Assembly (NCBI RefSeq): GCF_003335585.1
Contig: NZ_QBFD01000029.1
Span: 126,625-190,624 of the forward strand
DNA length: 64,000 nucleotides
Source: Sulfitobacter sp. DFL-14
GTDB lineage: Bacteria > Pseudomonadota > Alphaproteobacteria > Rhodobacterales > Rhodobacteraceae
Direction: 5' to 3'
Below, in pieces: positions 9,263 through 17,638 of this stretch. A model generated the notes under the pieces. It had not been told where the DNA came from, searched no databases, and worked only from the letters and a program-made list of their open reading frames with translations. The translations under genes were made by a program, and so were the position numbers. The first letter of the stretch is position 1. Each line of letters opens with the position of its first letter.

Positions 9263-9658
9263 ATGGGTTTCGTGATGCGCTGGGTCTGCGCCTTTTTCCT
9301 GCTGGCGGTGACCTTCAATCCGACCGAATACAATTACACCAACTGGGTGATGGATTATGGCAGCGCCAATATGTCCATTGCAGTGCTGCTGGGGCTGTTG
9401 CTGCTGATCGGCTACATCATCTATCTGCGCGCCACCCTGCGCTCCATCGGGGCCTTCGGCATGTTGCTGGTGCTTGCGGTCGTGGGGGCCGCACTTTGGG
9501 TGCTTTATGATCTGGGGGTGCTGCGGCTGGACAATTCCAGCTTCAATGTCTGGCTGTCGCTGGTCGCGCTCAGCTTTGTCCTGGGCATCGGGCTCAGCTG
9601 GAGCCATGTGCGCCGGGCGCTCTCCGGTCAGGCCGATATGGATGACGTGGACGAATAA
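9263..9658 (+). CDS. DUF6524-like four-helix membrane protein
   Basis: A 131-residue protein with four hydrophobic helices (about 3-17, 36-54, 62-84 and 95-112) joined by short loops and ending in an acidic tail, MDDVDE. The motif [12 protein letters not shown] after helix 1 fits the family I know as DUF6524; no function is known. An AAGGG ribosome site precedes the ATG. It is divergent from purA and converges on the nitrile hydratase operon. Confidence 0.7.
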   Translation: MGFVMRWVCAFFLLAVTFNPTEYNYTNWVMDYGSANMSIAVLLGLLLLIGYIIYLRATLRSIGAFGMLLVLAVVGAALWVLYDLGVLRLDNSSFNVWLSLVALSFVLGIGLSWSHVRRALSGQADMDDVDE

Positions 9659-9691
9659 CGGGACGCAAAACGGGGGCGGGGCGCACTGGCG

Positions 9692-10015
9692 TCAGCCAGC
9701 AGCGTCGTCCAGCCGGACGGGCGCGCCATGCGGGGTGCGCAGATAGGCCGCTTCCCAGGCGTCCCGCAATGCCGCGACATCACCGGATTCGGCGAGGCCC
9801 GTCTCTGCCAGGAAAACCTCAAGCGTTTCCAGCCAGGCGGCAAAGTAATCCTCGCCGCCGTTCAGCTCCCGCGTCAGACCGTGCCGCCGCAGGGTTGCGC
9901 CGAAACGCGCGGCCCAGTCGCCCCAGCTGAACTGGCCGCTCTCGTTCAGATGCACCGTCAGGGCAAAGACCTGCGCATGCCAGGGTGCTTCGAACACCGG
10001 TTCGGGCCGGGTCAT
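9692..10015 (-). CDS. Nitrile hydratase accessory protein (cobalt activator / beta-N-like)
   Basis: A 107-residue protein starting at an ATG whose last two bases form the TGA of the beta-subunit gene (ATGA overlap), so it is translationally coupled. The sequence EAPWHAQVFALTVHLNESGQFSWGDWAARFG resembles the N-terminal domain of nitrile hydratase beta subunits and is typical of the small accessory proteins encoded behind cobalt-type enzymes. Those proteins help insert cobalt and oxidise the active-site cysteines by swapping alpha subunits. It is the last gene of the three-gene operon. Confidence 0.85.
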   Translation of the reverse strand: MTRPEPVFEAPWHAQVFALTVHLNESGQFSWGDWAARFGATLRRHGLTRELNGGEDYFAAWLETLEVFLAETGLAESGDVAALRDAWEAAYLRTPHGAPVRLDDAAG

Positions 10016-10689
10016 GGTGCAGCGCTCAGATAGCTTTGCCACAGGTCCACCACCACCTCGTCATCCGGGTGTTCGGGGTGGGCCCAAAGTTCGGAGGCCG
10101 GGAAAACCACGGCATAAAGCGGCTCGGGCGCCTCGCCCTGCCCATGGGCATTGCTGTCGGGAAAAACATGTGACCCGTGCAGCCGCAGGATGCGCCCCCG
10201 CGCCCCTGCCGCATAGCCGGGCAGCCGTGTATGCCCGCCCGGCACCACGGCGTTTTCGGCCTGCGCCCGTGTCACCACCGCGTCGCCTGCCGCAAAGATC
10301 GGTGTCACCGGGCTGGGGCGCTCCACCGGGCCGCCGCGCGCCAGAACCTCGGCCACCCCGGCACGCGTCAGCACCTTGTCGGCCAAGGGGCTGGGCCCTG
10401 CATCCGCCGCGCCTGCCAGTTCGTCGCGGGTGACAAGGCCCCGTTCCACCAGCAGGTTCGCCAGCGCCGCCATCCACTTTTCATAATAGGAGAACCGCGC
10501 GTAATCCTTTGGGGCCAGGCGTTCCCGCGCATGGCGCGACATGTCGATGCTCCATTGCCCCAGCGGGCCCGTCGCCACGGTGACCGCCATGGCACGCGGG
10601 TGCCAGTCTGCGTGAAAGATCACGCTTTCGTCTTCGGGCACCACCGCGCCGTCGCCGAAACGACCGCCCATGTCGTGGACGCGGGTCAC
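10012..10689 (-). CDS. nthB: Nitrile hydratase beta subunit
   Basis: A 225-residue subunit beginning with the typical VHDMGG-FG pattern. It has a helical N-terminal domain (DYARFSYYEKWMAAL, about 82-96), a linker rich in Pro and Ala, and a beta-barrel C-terminal domain containing GYAAGARGRILRLHGSHVFPDS. It pairs with the alpha subunit to hydrate nitriles to amides. It lies 31 bases after alpha and overlaps the accessory gene by four bases. Confidence 0.93.
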   Translation of the reverse strand: MTRVHDMGGRFGDGAVVPEDESVIFHADWHPRAMAVTVATGPLGQWSIDMSRHARERLAPKDYARFSYYEKWMAALANLLVERGLVTRDELAGAADAGPSPLADKVLTRAGVAEVLARGGPVERPSPVTPIFAAGDAVVTRAQAENAVVPGGHTRLPGYAAGARGRILRLHGSHVFPDSNAHGQGEAPEPLYAVVFPASELWAHPEHPDDEVVVDLWQSYLSAAP

Positions 10690-10720
10690 GCGGCTGCGCC
10701 AGTATGGTGGCAGAGGCGGG

Positions 10721-11329
10721 TCATGGCTGCCGCGCCAGGCCGGTGCCGATCATGCTGTCGCGGCTGACAAGGGCCATCAGCGCCTCCTCCTCCATGCCTT
10801 CGGTGCCCTCGGGCCTGCGCGGGATCACCAGATAGCGCATCTCGGCGGTCGAATCCCAGACCCGCACCGCTGTTTCCGGCGGCAGTTCAACACCGAAATC
10901 CGCCAGCACCTTGCGGGGTTCGCGCACCACGCGGGCGCGGTAGGCATCCGATTTGTACCAGCCCGGCGGGATCCCCAGGAGCGGCCAGGGATAGCAGCTG
11001 CACAGGGTGCAGACGACCATGTTGTGCTGCTGCGCCGTGTTCTCGACCGCCATCATATGTTCGCCCTGACGCCCGTAGAACCCCATCTCGGCCACCACGG
11101 CGGTCGCATCCGCCATCAGGGCGGCGTGAAATCCCGGATCGCGCCAGGCCCGCGCCACCACCCGCGCGCCGTTGCGCGGACCGATCCGGTTTTCATAGGT
11201 GTCGATGATTTCATCCACCGCCGCCGGGTCGATCAGCCCCTTGCGCGTCAAAAGCGTTTCAAGCGCCTTGACCCGCAAGGCGGGGTCGGAGGGCAGCAGG
11301 CTGTGCGGTTCATCATGATCGTGCGGCAT
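10721..11329 (-). CDS. nthA: Nitrile hydratase alpha subunit, cobalt type
   Basis: A 202-residue catalytic subunit. The metal-binding claw [10 protein letters not shown] is present, with Cys107, Cys110, Ser111 and Cys112 as ligands. The Thr at the third position (VCTLC rather than VCSLC) marks the cobalt-containing class. The His/Asp-rich start PHDHDEPH is typical and supports the ATG at 11329; the frame continues upstream to a TTG at 11392, but that has a ribosome site too close to be useful. The enzyme should be cytoplasmic. No amidase gene is adjacent, so further use of the amide must be encoded elsewhere. Confidence 0.93.
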   Translation of the reverse strand: MPHDHDEPHSLLPSDPALRVKALETLLTRKGLIDPAAVDEIIDTYENRIGPRNGARVVARAWRDPGFHAALMADATAVVAEMGFYGRQGEHMMAVENTAQQHNMVVCTLCSCYPWPLLGIPPGWYKSDAYRARVVREPRKVLADFGVELPPETAVRVWDSTAEMRYLVIPRRPEGTEGMEEEALMALVSRDSMIGTGLARQP

Positions 11330-11454
11330 GGACCAATCATTGCCAAAGGCCCGCGCGCTTGTCCATGGGCTGAAACCGGCCCAATCGGCCAAGTCCTTCT
11401 GATTTCAGATCACTTTACAGGCGAAATGCGCCGAAAAATATGTTATACAGATTG

Positions 11455-11566
11455 CATGAAGCGAGTCTGATACACCTCATTTCCAGGGAAAACCTCTTAA
11501 ACAAAGGCGTGGTTGAGCACCGCTTCGAGAAAGACCGCCCACCGCAATGGGCGGTCTTTGTTTTGG
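11455..11566 (+). ncRNA. Candidate small RNA ending at an orphan terminator
   Basis: The 350 bases between the nitrile hydratase operon and secG contain no convincing gene but end in a strong intrinsic terminator at 11530-11565 that no + strand gene explains. A weak promoter-like pair (TTTACA near 11414 and an AT-rich block near 11437-11448) precedes it. A transcript of roughly 110 nucleotides with pyrimidine-rich loops could be made. The 5' end is a guess; the evidence is the isolated terminator. Confidence 0.35.
11530..11564 (+). terminator. Strong rho-independent terminator without an upstream gene
   Basis: The 12-base arms AAAGACCGCCCA (11530-11541) and TGGGCGGTCTTT (11548-11559) pair perfectly around a six-base loop and are followed by GTTTT. 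It is 117 bases upstream of secG. Read in reverse it would also be preceded by an A/T-rich flank, so bidirectional use is possible. Confidence 0.85.
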
Positions 11567-11681
11567 GCCGGACAGCGGGGTTTCACCGCTGACCCGCGAC
11601 TGATGTGCTTCGGGCCAATCCTCCCTTGCCCCGCGTGGCAAAGATGCCTAGATACGCCCAAACCAAATCGAAAGCGGTCCC

Positions 11682-12041
11682 ATGGAAAACGTCCTTCTGA
11701 TCATTCACCTTCTGCTGGCCCTTGGCCTGATTGCGGTTGTCCTGCTGCAGCGGTCAGAGGGTGGCGGTCTTGGCATGGGCGGCGGCGGCGGTGCCGTTTC
11801 GGGCCGCGCGGCGGCAACCGCATTGGGCAAGCTGACCTGGCTGCTGGGCGCAGCGTTTCTGGTCACTTCGATTTCGCTGACCATCATCGTGGCGCAGAAA
11901 TCTTCGGGGGCTTCCGTGATCGACCGTCTGGGCGCGGCGCCGGCCACCCAGTCCGAAGATGGCGGCACAGCACCCGCAAGCGACAATCTGCTGCCGCCGA
12001 CGGCGGATGACAATGCGCCGCTGGTGCCCGCAGCCGATTAA
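11682..12041 (+). CDS. secG: Preprotein translocase subunit SecG
   Basis: A 119-residue protein with the SecG pattern: a first membrane helix (about 3-20), the conserved cytoplasmic loop LLQRSEGGGLGMGGG (about 21-35), a second helix (about 50-70), and a variable acidic, proline-rich tail. SecG assists SecA-driven translocation through SecYEG. It is followed by pyrG, a common order in alphaproteobacteria. Confidence 0.93.
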   Translation: MENVLLIIHLLLALGLIAVVLLQRSEGGGLGMGGGGGAVSGRAAATALGKLTWLLGAAFLVTSISLTIIVAQKSSGASVIDRLGAAPATQSEDGGTAPASDNLLPPTADDNAPLVPAAD

Positions 12042-12077
12042 CCTGCAAACACAATACCTTGAGGATAGGATGATTTT

Positions 12078-12094
12078 CGCAACATGATGTTGCG
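12078..12094 (+). promoter_or_regulatory. Perfect hairpin in the secG-pyrG spacer
   Basis: CGCAACA (12078-12084) and TGTTGCG (12088-12094) form a perfect seven-pair stem with a three-base loop. There is no T-run, so it is not a terminator. It lies in the 175-base spacer before pyrG and could be part of the leader; the role is unknown. Confidence 0.4.
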
Positions 12095-12216
12095 GGCGAC
12101 TCTTGCCTCGACCAACCGAATCCTGTTAGGCTTAAGTCCCGTGGTGCTGCGGTTTTCTGCAACGCATCTGGCTGGTTTTTGCCACAGAAATGCGAATACA
12201 CGGGGGCTGTCCGAAC

Positions 12217-13863
12217 ATGGCGCGATATATATTCATCACCGGTGGTGTGGTCTCTTCACTGGGCAAGGGGCTGGCCTCCGCGGCGCTGGGGGCATTGCTG
12301 CAGGCGCGGGGCTTTTCGGTGCGGCTGCGCAAACTTGACCCCTACCTGAACGTCGATCCCGGCACGATGTCGCCGTTCGAACATGGCGAAGTCTTCGTCA
12401 CCGATGACGGGGCCGAAACCGATCTCGACCTGGGCCATTACGAACGCTTCACCGGGGTCCCCGCAAGGATGACCGATTCCGTCTCCTCCGGCCGCATCTA
12501 TTCCAACGTGCTGGAAAAAGAGCGCCGCGGCGATTACCTGGGCAAGACCATCCAGGTGGTGCCGCATGTTACCAATGAAATCAAGGACTTCCTCAACATC
12601 GGTGACGATGAGGTGGATTTCATGCTCTGCGAGATCGGCGGCACTGTGGGCGACATCGAAGGCCTGCCCTTTTTCGAGGCGATCCGCCAGTTCAGCCACG
12701 ACAGGCCGCGCGGGCAATGCATCTTCATGCATCTGACCCTCCTGCCCTACCTTGCCGCTTCCGGCGAGTTGAAGACCAAGCCGACGCAACACTCCGTCAA
12801 GGAATTGCAAAGCATCGGCATCGCCCCCGACATCCTTGTCTGCCGCTCGGAACAGCCGATCCCGGAAAAGGAACGCGAGAAAATCGCCCTGTTCTGCAAC
12901 GTCCGCAAGGAATCCGTTGTTGCCGCCTATGACCTGAAGTCGATCTACGAGGCGCCGCTGGCCTATCACGCGCAGGGGCTGGACCAGGCGGTGCTGGACG
13001 CCTTCGAGATCTCCCCGGCGCCGCGTCCGGACCTGGCCATGTGGCACGATGTCTATGACCGCATCCACAACCCCGAGGGTGAAGTGAAGGTCGCCATCGT
13101 CGGCAAATACACCCAGCTTGAGGATGCCTATAAATCCATTGCAGAGGCGCTGACCCATGGCGGCATGGCCAACCGGGTCAAGGTGCGGGTCGAATGGGTT
13201 GATTCAGAGATTTTCGACAAGGCCCAGGATGTCGGCCCGCATCTGGAAGGGTTCCACGCCATCCTTGTGCCCGGCGGTTTCGGCGAGCGCGGCACCGAGG
13301 GCAAGATCAAGGCGGCGCAATATGCCCGTGAACACAAGGTCCCCTATCTGGGGATCTGCCTGGGCATGCAGATGGCGGTGATCGAGGCGGCGCGCAACCT
13401 GGCCGGCCTGAAAACCGCTGGCTCCGAGGAATTCGACCACGAAGCCGGGAAAAAACGTTTCGAGCCGGTGGTTTACCACCTCAAGGAATGGGTGCAGGGC
13501 AACCACAAGGTTGAACGCAAACTGGGCGACGACAAGGGTGGCACCATGCGTCTGGGTGCCTATGACGCGGTGCTCAAGGCCGGGTCCCGCGTGGCCGAGG
13601 CCTATGGCACCACCCAGATCGACGAACGCCACCGCCACCGTTACGAGGTGGACATTGCCTATCAGGAAACGCTTGAGAAAACCGGTCTGGTGTTTTCCGG
13701 CATGTCCCCTGACGGCCGCCTGCCCGAGATCGTGGAATGGCCCGATCACCCGTGGTTCATCGGCGTGCAGTTCCATCCGGAGCTGAAATCCAAACCCTTC
13801 GCCCCGCACCCGCTGTTCAAGGATTTCGTGCGCGCGGCCAAGGAGAACTCGCGGCTGGTCTAG
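12217..13863 (+). CDS. pyrG: CTP synthase
   Basis: A 548-residue enzyme, the usual length. It converts UTP to CTP using ATP and glutamine. The synthetase domain opens with [18 protein letters not shown], including the SLGKG P-loop (about residues 10-20), and contains [19 protein letters not shown] and the [11 protein letters not shown] motif near 147. The glutaminase domain (about 295-548) has GICLGMQ with the catalytic Cys near 385, and GVQFHPE with the catalytic His/Glu near 522. The start was set at 12217 by the conserved N-terminus; an in-frame ATG nine codons upstream is less likely. Confidence 0.97.
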   Translation: MARYIFITGGVVSSLGKGLASAALGALLQARGFSVRLRKLDPYLNVDPGTMSPFEHGEVFVTDDGAETDLDLGHYERFTGVPARMTDSVSSGRIYSNVLEKERRGDYLGKTIQVVPHVTNEIKDFLNIGDDEVDFMLCEIGGTVGDIEGLPFFEAIRQFSHDRPRGQCIFMHLTLLPYLAASGELKTKPTQHSVKELQSIGIAPDILVCRSEQPIPEKEREKIALFCNVRKESVVAAYDLKSIYEAPLAYHAQGLDQAVLDAFEISPAPRPDLAMWHDVYDRIHNPEGEVKVAIVGKYTQLEDAYKSIAEALTHGGMANRVKVRVEWVDSEIFDKAQDVGPHLEGFHAILVPGGFGERGTEGKIKAAQYAREHKVPYLGICLGMQMAVIEAARNLAGLKTAGSEEFDHEAGKKRFEPVVYHLKEWVQGNHKVERKLGDDKGGTMRLGAYDAVLKAGSRVAEAYGTTQIDERHRHRYEVDIAYQETLEKTGLVFSGMSPDGRLPEIVEWPDHPWFIGVQFHPELKSKPFAPHPLFKDFVRAAKENSRLV

Positions 13864-14045
13864 GGCGTTTCAGCGCCACAGGGACGACACGGGCAAAATG
13901 CGGGCATGGCGGTTGAACCTGCCAGCCGGGCCTCGGGCAAGGACGGCTGACACCGGACAGCGACGCGGTAAACCCTCCCGTCTTGCGGGAATGATGCATT
14001 GGCAGTAGCCTTGGCGGCATTTCACATCCGCCTTTTCAGAAAGCC

Positions 14046-14888
14046 ATGATCATGCAAGTTTTTCAGACTGGTGCCGACCGGTATCAAAATGCGTCAGAAG
14101 ACCCCTATGCCAAGATCAACCAGCGCACCCTCGCCTTTTTCGTAGGGCTGGTTGCGCTTGGCCTGCCCACCATCATGCTGATCGGCGTGTTCAACCCGGT
14201 CTGGCCGACCTGCTACCGCGGCTCCATCAGCCATTATTATTACGCGCCCTTCCTGGGCGGCCCTTTCATCGGGGCGCTGGTCTTTATCGGCACCTATCTG
14301 TGGGTCTATCAGGGCGAGGACAAGGACGGCGCGGAGGGGCGTCTGGCCACCTGGGCCGGCATATTTGCCATTGGCGTGGCCCTGTTCCCCACCTCGGGCT
14401 TTGGCTGCGATGCCCAAAGTTTCACCGCCCGCGCCATGGTCAGCTTTGGCCCCGATCCCGACCATCTGGACCTGATCAAGGTGCCGCCCATCGACGGGCT
14501 GCCCGATCTTGCACCCTACTTCCGGCTCACCTCCTTTTCGGCCAGCCTGCATTACGCCTCTGCGGCGCTGCTGTTTTCGTTCCTGGCCTGGTTCGCGCTG
14601 GTGGTCTTTACCGCCGTGGAGCCGCATCAGCGCAATCCCGACGGGTCGCTGAAACAGGCCAAGATCATCCGCAACAGCCTTTATGTCGCCTGTGGCGGCA
14701 TCATGATCTTCTGCATCCTGACGATGGGGCTTTACGCGGCACTGGGCGCCTGGACCAGCCTTGACCTGTCCTGGTGGCCCCGCGCCCGGCTGACCTTCTG
14801 GTTCGAGGCTGTGGCGCTCTGGGCCTTCGGGCTGTCCTGGATGGTCAAGGGCCGGTTCTGGGGCAGCGCGCTGGAGGATGCCCACTGA
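14046..14888 (+). CDS. Conserved multi-spanning membrane protein of unknown function
   Basis: A 280-residue protein with about six hydrophobic helices (near 28-47, 70-90, 103-118, 168-190, 215-235 and 248-270). The periplasmic-looking loop after helix 1 carries WPTCYRGSISHYYYAP, and two further cysteines lie near 118. SISHYYY-type patterns occur in uncharacterised membrane proteins of several phyla; I know no function. Met at 14046 or 14052 could be the start. It stands alone between pyrG and a repeat-rich spacer. Confidence 0.7.
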   Translation: MIMQVFQTGADRYQNASEDPYAKINQRTLAFFVGLVALGLPTIMLIGVFNPVWPTCYRGSISHYYYAPFLGGPFIGALVFIGTYLWVYQGEDKDGAEGRLATWAGIFAIGVALFPTSGFGCDAQSFTARAMVSFGPDPDHLDLIKVPPIDGLPDLAPYFRLTSFSASLHYASAALLFSFLAWFALVVFTAVEPHQRNPDGSLKQAKIIRNSLYVACGGIMIFCILTMGLYAALGAWTSLDLSWWPRARLTFWFEAVALWAFGLSWMVKGRFWGSALEDAH

Positions 14889-14921
14889 CGAATGCCATGC
14901 GAAAGTGACTCGAACCAACGG

Positions 14922-14990
14922 ATTTCCTGAATCTTGCCGGAAGGCCGTGCCAGGCAATCCCGACTCAAATGCCAATAATTTCCGACCCGA
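14922..14990 (+). repeat. Dispersed repeat, copy 1 (TGCCAAGCAATTCCGAC-type)
   Basis: Bases 14922-14964 align with 30836-30878: both have a TTTYCTGAATC start and then GGCCGTGCCARGCAATYCCGAC. A second, shorter copy of the core follows at once (TGCCAATAATTTCCGACCC, 14970-14988). Other core copies lie at 30805 and 31087. Confidence 0.6.
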
Positions 14991-15085
14991 AGCGGGGCTT
15001 CTGCGCGGCACACTCGGGTGATTGCTCAGCGCACATTGCTGCCATCAAACATGAGCACCCAGGCCCGGAACAAGCCGAAGGCGCC

Positions 15086-15224
15086 GGGCCAGCGCCTGCC
15101 CGCCGGTCGGGTAGGCGATTTGGTGAGGCTAGTTGTTCCCTCGTTAGGATTCATCAAGGTTGAGAAATAAAGTGGCATGAACATAGGTCGGCATCGCCCA
15201 CCCCGGGCAGGCGCTGGCCCGGCT
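15086..15224. repeat. GC-rich inverted repeat, about 30-base arms
   Basis: The stretch GCCGGGCCAGCGCCTGCCCG near 15087-15106 is matched exactly by its reverse complement near 15205-15224. The pairing continues, with a small bulge, into GGGTAGGCGAT against ATCGCCCACCCC. The 86 bases between the arms hold nothing recognisable. A further short pair AGTGGCATGA / TCATGCCACT (15170 and 15228) is interleaved with the right arm. Confidence 0.65.
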
Positions 15225-15251
15225 TGTGTCTCATGCCACTCCAGGCTCGCT

Positions 15252-15340
15252 CCCGACCTTCGCCGCAAAGCGCACGAACGGCAGTGTCTCCCTGGCAGAA
15301 GCGATCCGGGTCAGCGACCTGACAGGAAAGTCGCCTTTAT
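15252..15340 (+). repeat. Diverged interspersed repeat, copy 1
   Basis: This stretch shares an ordered set of blocks with 32536-32641: CCGACCTTCGCYGCA, CACGAACG, GGGTCAGCGA, then TGACA and AAAGTCG. The spacing is about the same but identity between blocks is low, so the copies are old. Confidence 0.45.
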
Positions 15341-15405
15341 CTGACACCTGACACCCGCGAAAGCTGAGCCCTTGCCACGCCGCTGCAATCCACTACACCC
15401 GTGCC

Positions 15406-16179
15406 ATGCTGAGTTACCAACATATCTACCACGCGGGGAATCTCGCGGATGTGCATAAACACGGGCTTCTGGCCTGGATGCTGGCCTACCTTACCCGCAA
15501 GGACAAGCCGCTGACCTATCTGGAAACCCACGGCGGTCGCGCGCTTTATGATCTGGACGATGCGGCCGCGCGCAAGACCGGCGAGGCGGCGCAGGGCATT
15601 GACCGCGCGGCGGGCTGGTTCGGTGCGGATCATCCCTATCTGCAGGTGCTGAACGAGGTGCGCGCCGACCACGGGCCGCGCGCCTATCCCGGCTCCCCGC
15701 TGATCGCGGCACGGCTGTTGCGCCCCGATGACCGGATCCACCTGGCCGAACTGCACCCCGCGGAACATGCCGCCCTCGACCTTGCGATGTCACCCTACCC
15801 CGCGACCTGCCATCTGCGTGACGGGGTGGAAATGGCCTTTGCCCTGACCCCGCCCACACCGCGCCGGGGGTTGATGCTGATCGACCCGAGCTATGAGATC
15901 AAGACCGACTACGAGAGCCTGCCGCGCAGCATCGCCAAGCTGGCGCGCGCCTGGAATGTCGGGATCATCGTGCTGTGGTATCCGATCCTGACCAGCAAGG
16001 CGCATCAGCCGATGCTGGCCGAGCTTGCCCGCAACCACCCCGACGCCCTGCGCCATGAGGTCCGCTTTCCCCCCGCGCGCCCCGGCCACGGGATGGTGGG
16101 ATCGGGGCTTTTTGTCATCAACCCGCCCTACGGGCTGGAGGCCGAGGCCAAACGGCTGGCCGCGCAATTTTCAAAATAG
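15406..16179 (+). CDS. rlmJ: 23S rRNA (adenine(2030)-N6)-methyltransferase RlmJ
   Basis: A 257-residue protein beginning MLSYQHIYHAGNLADVHKH, the diagnostic RlmJ start. It then has LTYLETHGGRALYDL (SAM-binding motif region, about 37-51), YPGSPLIAARLLRPDD (about 93-108) and the catalytic LIDPSYE (about 157-163; the DPPY/DPSY motif of N6-adenine methyltransferases). It methylates A2030 of 23S rRNA and is non-essential in E. coli. The DUF1330 gene follows after nine bases. Confidence 0.95.
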   Translation: MLSYQHIYHAGNLADVHKHGLLAWMLAYLTRKDKPLTYLETHGGRALYDLDDAAARKTGEAAQGIDRAAGWFGADHPYLQVLNEVRADHGPRAYPGSPLIAARLLRPDDRIHLAELHPAEHAALDLAMSPYPATCHLRDGVEMAFALTPPTPRRGLMLIDPSYEIKTDYESLPRSIAKLARAWNVGIIVLWYPILTSKAHQPMLAELARNHPDALRHEVRFPPARPGHGMVGSGLFVINPPYGLEAEAKRLAAQFSK

Positions 16180-16188
16180 GAGCCACCG

Positions 16189-16482
16189 ATGCCCAAGGGA
16201 TACTGGATCGCCCGGATGGATGTGAAAGACGCGGAAACCTACGACAGCTACCGCGCGGCCAATGCGAAACCCTTTGCCGACTTCGGGGCAAGGTTCCTGG
16301 TGCGGGGCGGCACCCAGGACCTGCGCGAAGGCACCTGGCGCAGCCGCACCGTGGTGCTGGAGTTCGACAGCCTTGCCGATGCCATTGCCTGTTACGAAAG
16401 CGATGCCTACCAGAAAGCGAAGGAGATCCGCCTGCCCGTCTCCGAAGGTGACATGATCATCGTCGAAGGGTACGACGGCTGA
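16189..16482 (+). CDS. DUF1330 family protein
   Basis: A 97-residue ferredoxin-like-fold protein: KGYWIARMDVKDAETYDSYR at the start, then LVRGGTQDLREG and RTVVLEFDSLADAIACYESDAY, the full pattern of DUF1330 dimeric alpha/beta proteins. The role of the family is unknown, though it resembles small monooxygenases and stress proteins. A GGAGCC ribosome site lies in the nine-base gap after rlmJ, so the two are probably one operon. Confidence 0.9.
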   Translation: MPKGYWIARMDVKDAETYDSYRAANAKPFADFGARFLVRGGTQDLREGTWRSRTVVLEFDSLADAIACYESDAYQKAKEIRLPVSEGDMIIVEGYDG

Positions 16483-16503
16483 AATCTATGCTAGGCTGCG
16501 CCG

Positions 16504-17154
16504 ATGATCCTCATGCGCGCGCTCTTTCTTTCCCTGCTCCCCACCGGCCTGCTTGCCTGTGGCGCGCCGGTCTGCCTGGTCAACCCGGACAGCCTTGCGC
16601 TGACCCGTGTCATCACCTTTGACGACATTCCATCCGGTGCCGGACCGGGTCTGCGGATGGATGATGTCATGAACCTCGACGGTGCTCAGTTCGGTGAAAT
16701 CTTCGCAGGCCAGGGGCTGGCGGCGGCGGGCGCCCATGATCAGGTCATCGGCGCGGCGCTGGGTCCGCTGATCCTGCTGCCGGGTGCGCCGGGGCAGAAC
16801 CTGTCGGTGGTCAACTTCTACGGCAATACGGTGTTGAACGGCTATGGCCCCGCCGGTTTTCCACGCCGTGAAGGCCAGGGGGAAGGCGCGATTGCCGTGC
16901 TCTTCGACAATGACCAGAACGCCCTGTCCTTTGCCCTGCGCGGCGGCGAATCCGGTGCCGCACTTGCCCAGTTCCTGCGCCGCGACGGCTCGGTCATCGG
17001 GGCCGTTCCGATAGAGCCCACAGGCGAATTCACCCTGGGTTTTGCCCGCGCCGACGACATCCGTGACATCGCAGGCATGGTTTTGACAAATACTGACCCC
17101 GAAGGCATCGCCATCGACACTTTACGCTTTGGAAATCCGCCGGACCTGAGCTAG
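16504..17154 (+). CDS. Putative lipoprotein of unknown function
   Basis: A 216-residue protein with a signal sequence ending in a lipobox-like LLACG (Cys19), so it is probably lipidated; a further Cys follows at 24. The mature part is rich in beta strands and turns (ITFDDIPSG, VVNFYGNTVLNGYG, ALSFALRGGESG) and ends NPPDLS. It looks like an exported beta-sandwich, but I do not recognise the family. It lies 22 bases after the DUF1330 gene. Confidence 0.65.
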   Translation: MILMRALFLSLLPTGLLACGAPVCLVNPDSLALTRVITFDDIPSGAGPGLRMDDVMNLDGAQFGEIFAGQGLAAAGAHDQVIGAALGPLILLPGAPGQNLSVVNFYGNTVLNGYGPAGFPRREGQGEGAIAVLFDNDQNALSFALRGGESGAALAQFLRRDGSVIGAVPIEPTGEFTLGFARADDIRDIAGMVLTNTDPEGIAIDTLRFGNPPDLS

Positions 17155-17164
17155 ACAGGCCGTC

Positions 17165-17602
17165 ATGTTTGAACGCCTCTTTCCCCGCCGCAAACCCGCG
17201 CCGAAACCCCTGCCGCAGCCGAATGCGCAGCTTGCCCTTGGGGCATTGCTGGTGCGCGTGGCGCTTGCCGACCGGAATTACAATGCAGCGGAGGTCGGCC
17301 AGATCGACCGCATCCTTGCCCGGACTTTCGAGCTGAAACCGCTGGAGGCCGCGAAACTACGCGCCACCTGCGAGGCGCTGGAACGGGATGCACCGGGCAC
17401 GCCCGAATTCGTGGATATCCTGCGCGAGGAAGTCGATTACGCCCACCGCAGGGCTTTGGGCGAAGCCATGTGGTCCGTCGCGCTGGCCGATGGCGATCGT
17501 GACGAAAAGGAAGAAATCCAGCTGCTTGCCATCGAAACCGCGCTTGGGCTGACCGATGATGACATGCAGGCCGCGCGCGAGGATGCGCTGCGCAATCTCT
17601 GA
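17165..17602 (+). CDS. TerB-family protein, copy 1
   Basis: A 145-residue helical protein with the TerB pattern: ALGALLVRVALADRNYNAAEV, then GEAMWSVALADGDRDEKEEIQLL, the two acidic LADG-type metal-binding repeats. TerB-like proteins bind metal at the membrane face and are linked to tellurite and stress responses; the single-domain versions are of unknown role. It starts 11 bases after the lipoprotein gene and is followed 37 bases later by a paralogue. Confidence 0.8.
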   Translation: MFERLFPRRKPAPKPLPQPNAQLALGALLVRVALADRNYNAAEVGQIDRILARTFELKPLEAAKLRATCEALERDAPGTPEFVDILREEVDYAHRRALGEAMWSVALADGDRDEKEEIQLLAIETALGLTDDDMQAAREDALRNL

Positions 17603-17638
17603 GTTGGCAAGGCCCCTGCGCGGGTCTATATCCTGATC

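Larger units (their letters stand above)
14889..15405. other. Gene-free spacer with repeats and inverted repeats
   Basis: No supported gene was found in these 517 bases. They hold two copies of a short TGCCARGCAATYCCGAC-like motif (14949-14967 and 14970-14989), a long GC-rich inverted repeat (15086-15224) and one copy of a diverged interspersed repeat (about 15252-15340). Similar pieces recur near 30.8 kb and 32.5 kb. Confidence 0.6.
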
